Positions 5,831 through 5,982 of a stretch of 5,982 nucleotides of DNA are shown in pieces. Position 1 is the stretch's first letter, and every line of letters begins with the position of its first letter. This stretch comes from an uncultured Clostridia bacterium (GTDB lineage Bacteria; Bacillota; Clostridia; Oscillospirales; Oscillospiraceae), in the NCBI GenBank assembly GCA_945918315.1, contig CAMEIK010000076.1, positions 1 through 5,982 on the forward strand. The letters are read 5' to 3'. The notes beneath the pieces are model-generated. The model had not been told where the DNA came from, did not search any database, and worked only from the letters and a program-made list of their open reading frames with translations. The position numbers and the translations under genes were made by a program.

Positions 5831-5875
5831 GCACGGCAGACCGTAAAAAAATGTGAGAAAAAAAGGAAATCCCTC

Positions 5876-5903
5876 TTGACATTTCCGCCATCTGTGCTAT
5901 AAT
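5876..5903 (+). promoter_or_regulatory. Strong promoter of the tRNA-Ala gene
   Basis: Perfect TTGACA (5876-5881) and TATAAT (5898-5903) with a 16-base spacer, plus an extended -10 TG at 5895-5896. A-tracts at 5845-5851 and 5858-5864 sit where an UP element would lie. Initiation would fall near 5910, about 24 bases before the tRNA. This is the pattern expected of a stable-RNA promoter. Confidence 0.9.
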
Positions 5904-5933
5904 ACAAAAGCTGTGTGACAGCGAACCGAATAT

Positions 5934-5982
<49 letters not shown>

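Noticed and set aside
5272..5907. Minus-strand open frame of 211 codons opposite the flavoprotein
   Set aside because: It is antisense to the two recognised domains and extends over the 12-bp inverted repeat and the tRNA promoter.

Overview
The window looks like chromosomal DNA from a fairly GC-rich Gram-positive gut-type Clostridia, plausibly Oscillospiraceae or a relative. This is inferred from the Firmicutes-type class II GalT and Firmicutes-style galactokinase, strong GGAGG ribosome binding sites, sigma-A-like promoters, a Gram-positive lipoprotein, and an intergenic repeat of a kind I associate with such genomes. No genus can be fixed from the sequence alone.

Layout. Positions 1-2257 (minus strand) hold a galK-galT operon: galactokinase (2257-1034), then UDP-glucose--hexose-1-phosphate uridylyltransferase (from 1037, running off the left edge), joined by an ATGA stop/start overlap. 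Together they carry out the first two steps of the Leloir pathway for galactose. A 217-base divergent intergenic region (2258-2474) carries back-to-back promoters with an imperfect palindrome between them. Position 2475-4475 (plus strand) encodes a 666-residue predicted lipoprotein with a C-terminal transglutaminase-like Cys-His-Asp domain. Sampled lines of this gene have clearly lower GC than its neighbours.

Positions 4476-4926 hold no convincing gene. They contain a roughly 110-bp element with related inverted ends, a terminator-like hairpin, a two-hairpin dispersed-type repeat and a palindrome-rich leader. Position 4927-5790 (plus strand) encodes a two-domain protein: an N-terminal flavodoxin-fold NAD(P)H:FMN oxidoreductase-like domain with a Cys cluster, fused to a C-terminal domain I recognise as DUF2087-like. 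After it come a perfect 12-bp inverted repeat (5798-5830), a near-ideal stable-RNA promoter (5876-5903) and the first 49 bases of a tRNA-Ala(GGC) that runs off the right edge.

The galK-galT pair is the only clear functional unit. The lipoprotein and the flavoprotein look like single-gene transcription units with no evident link to galactose. No CRISPR array, insertion sequence, phage gene or recognisable defence system is present. The observations most worth following are the flavodoxin-DUF2087 fusion, the orphan transglutaminase-like lipoprotein, the divergent promoter palindrome and the intergenic repeat cluster.
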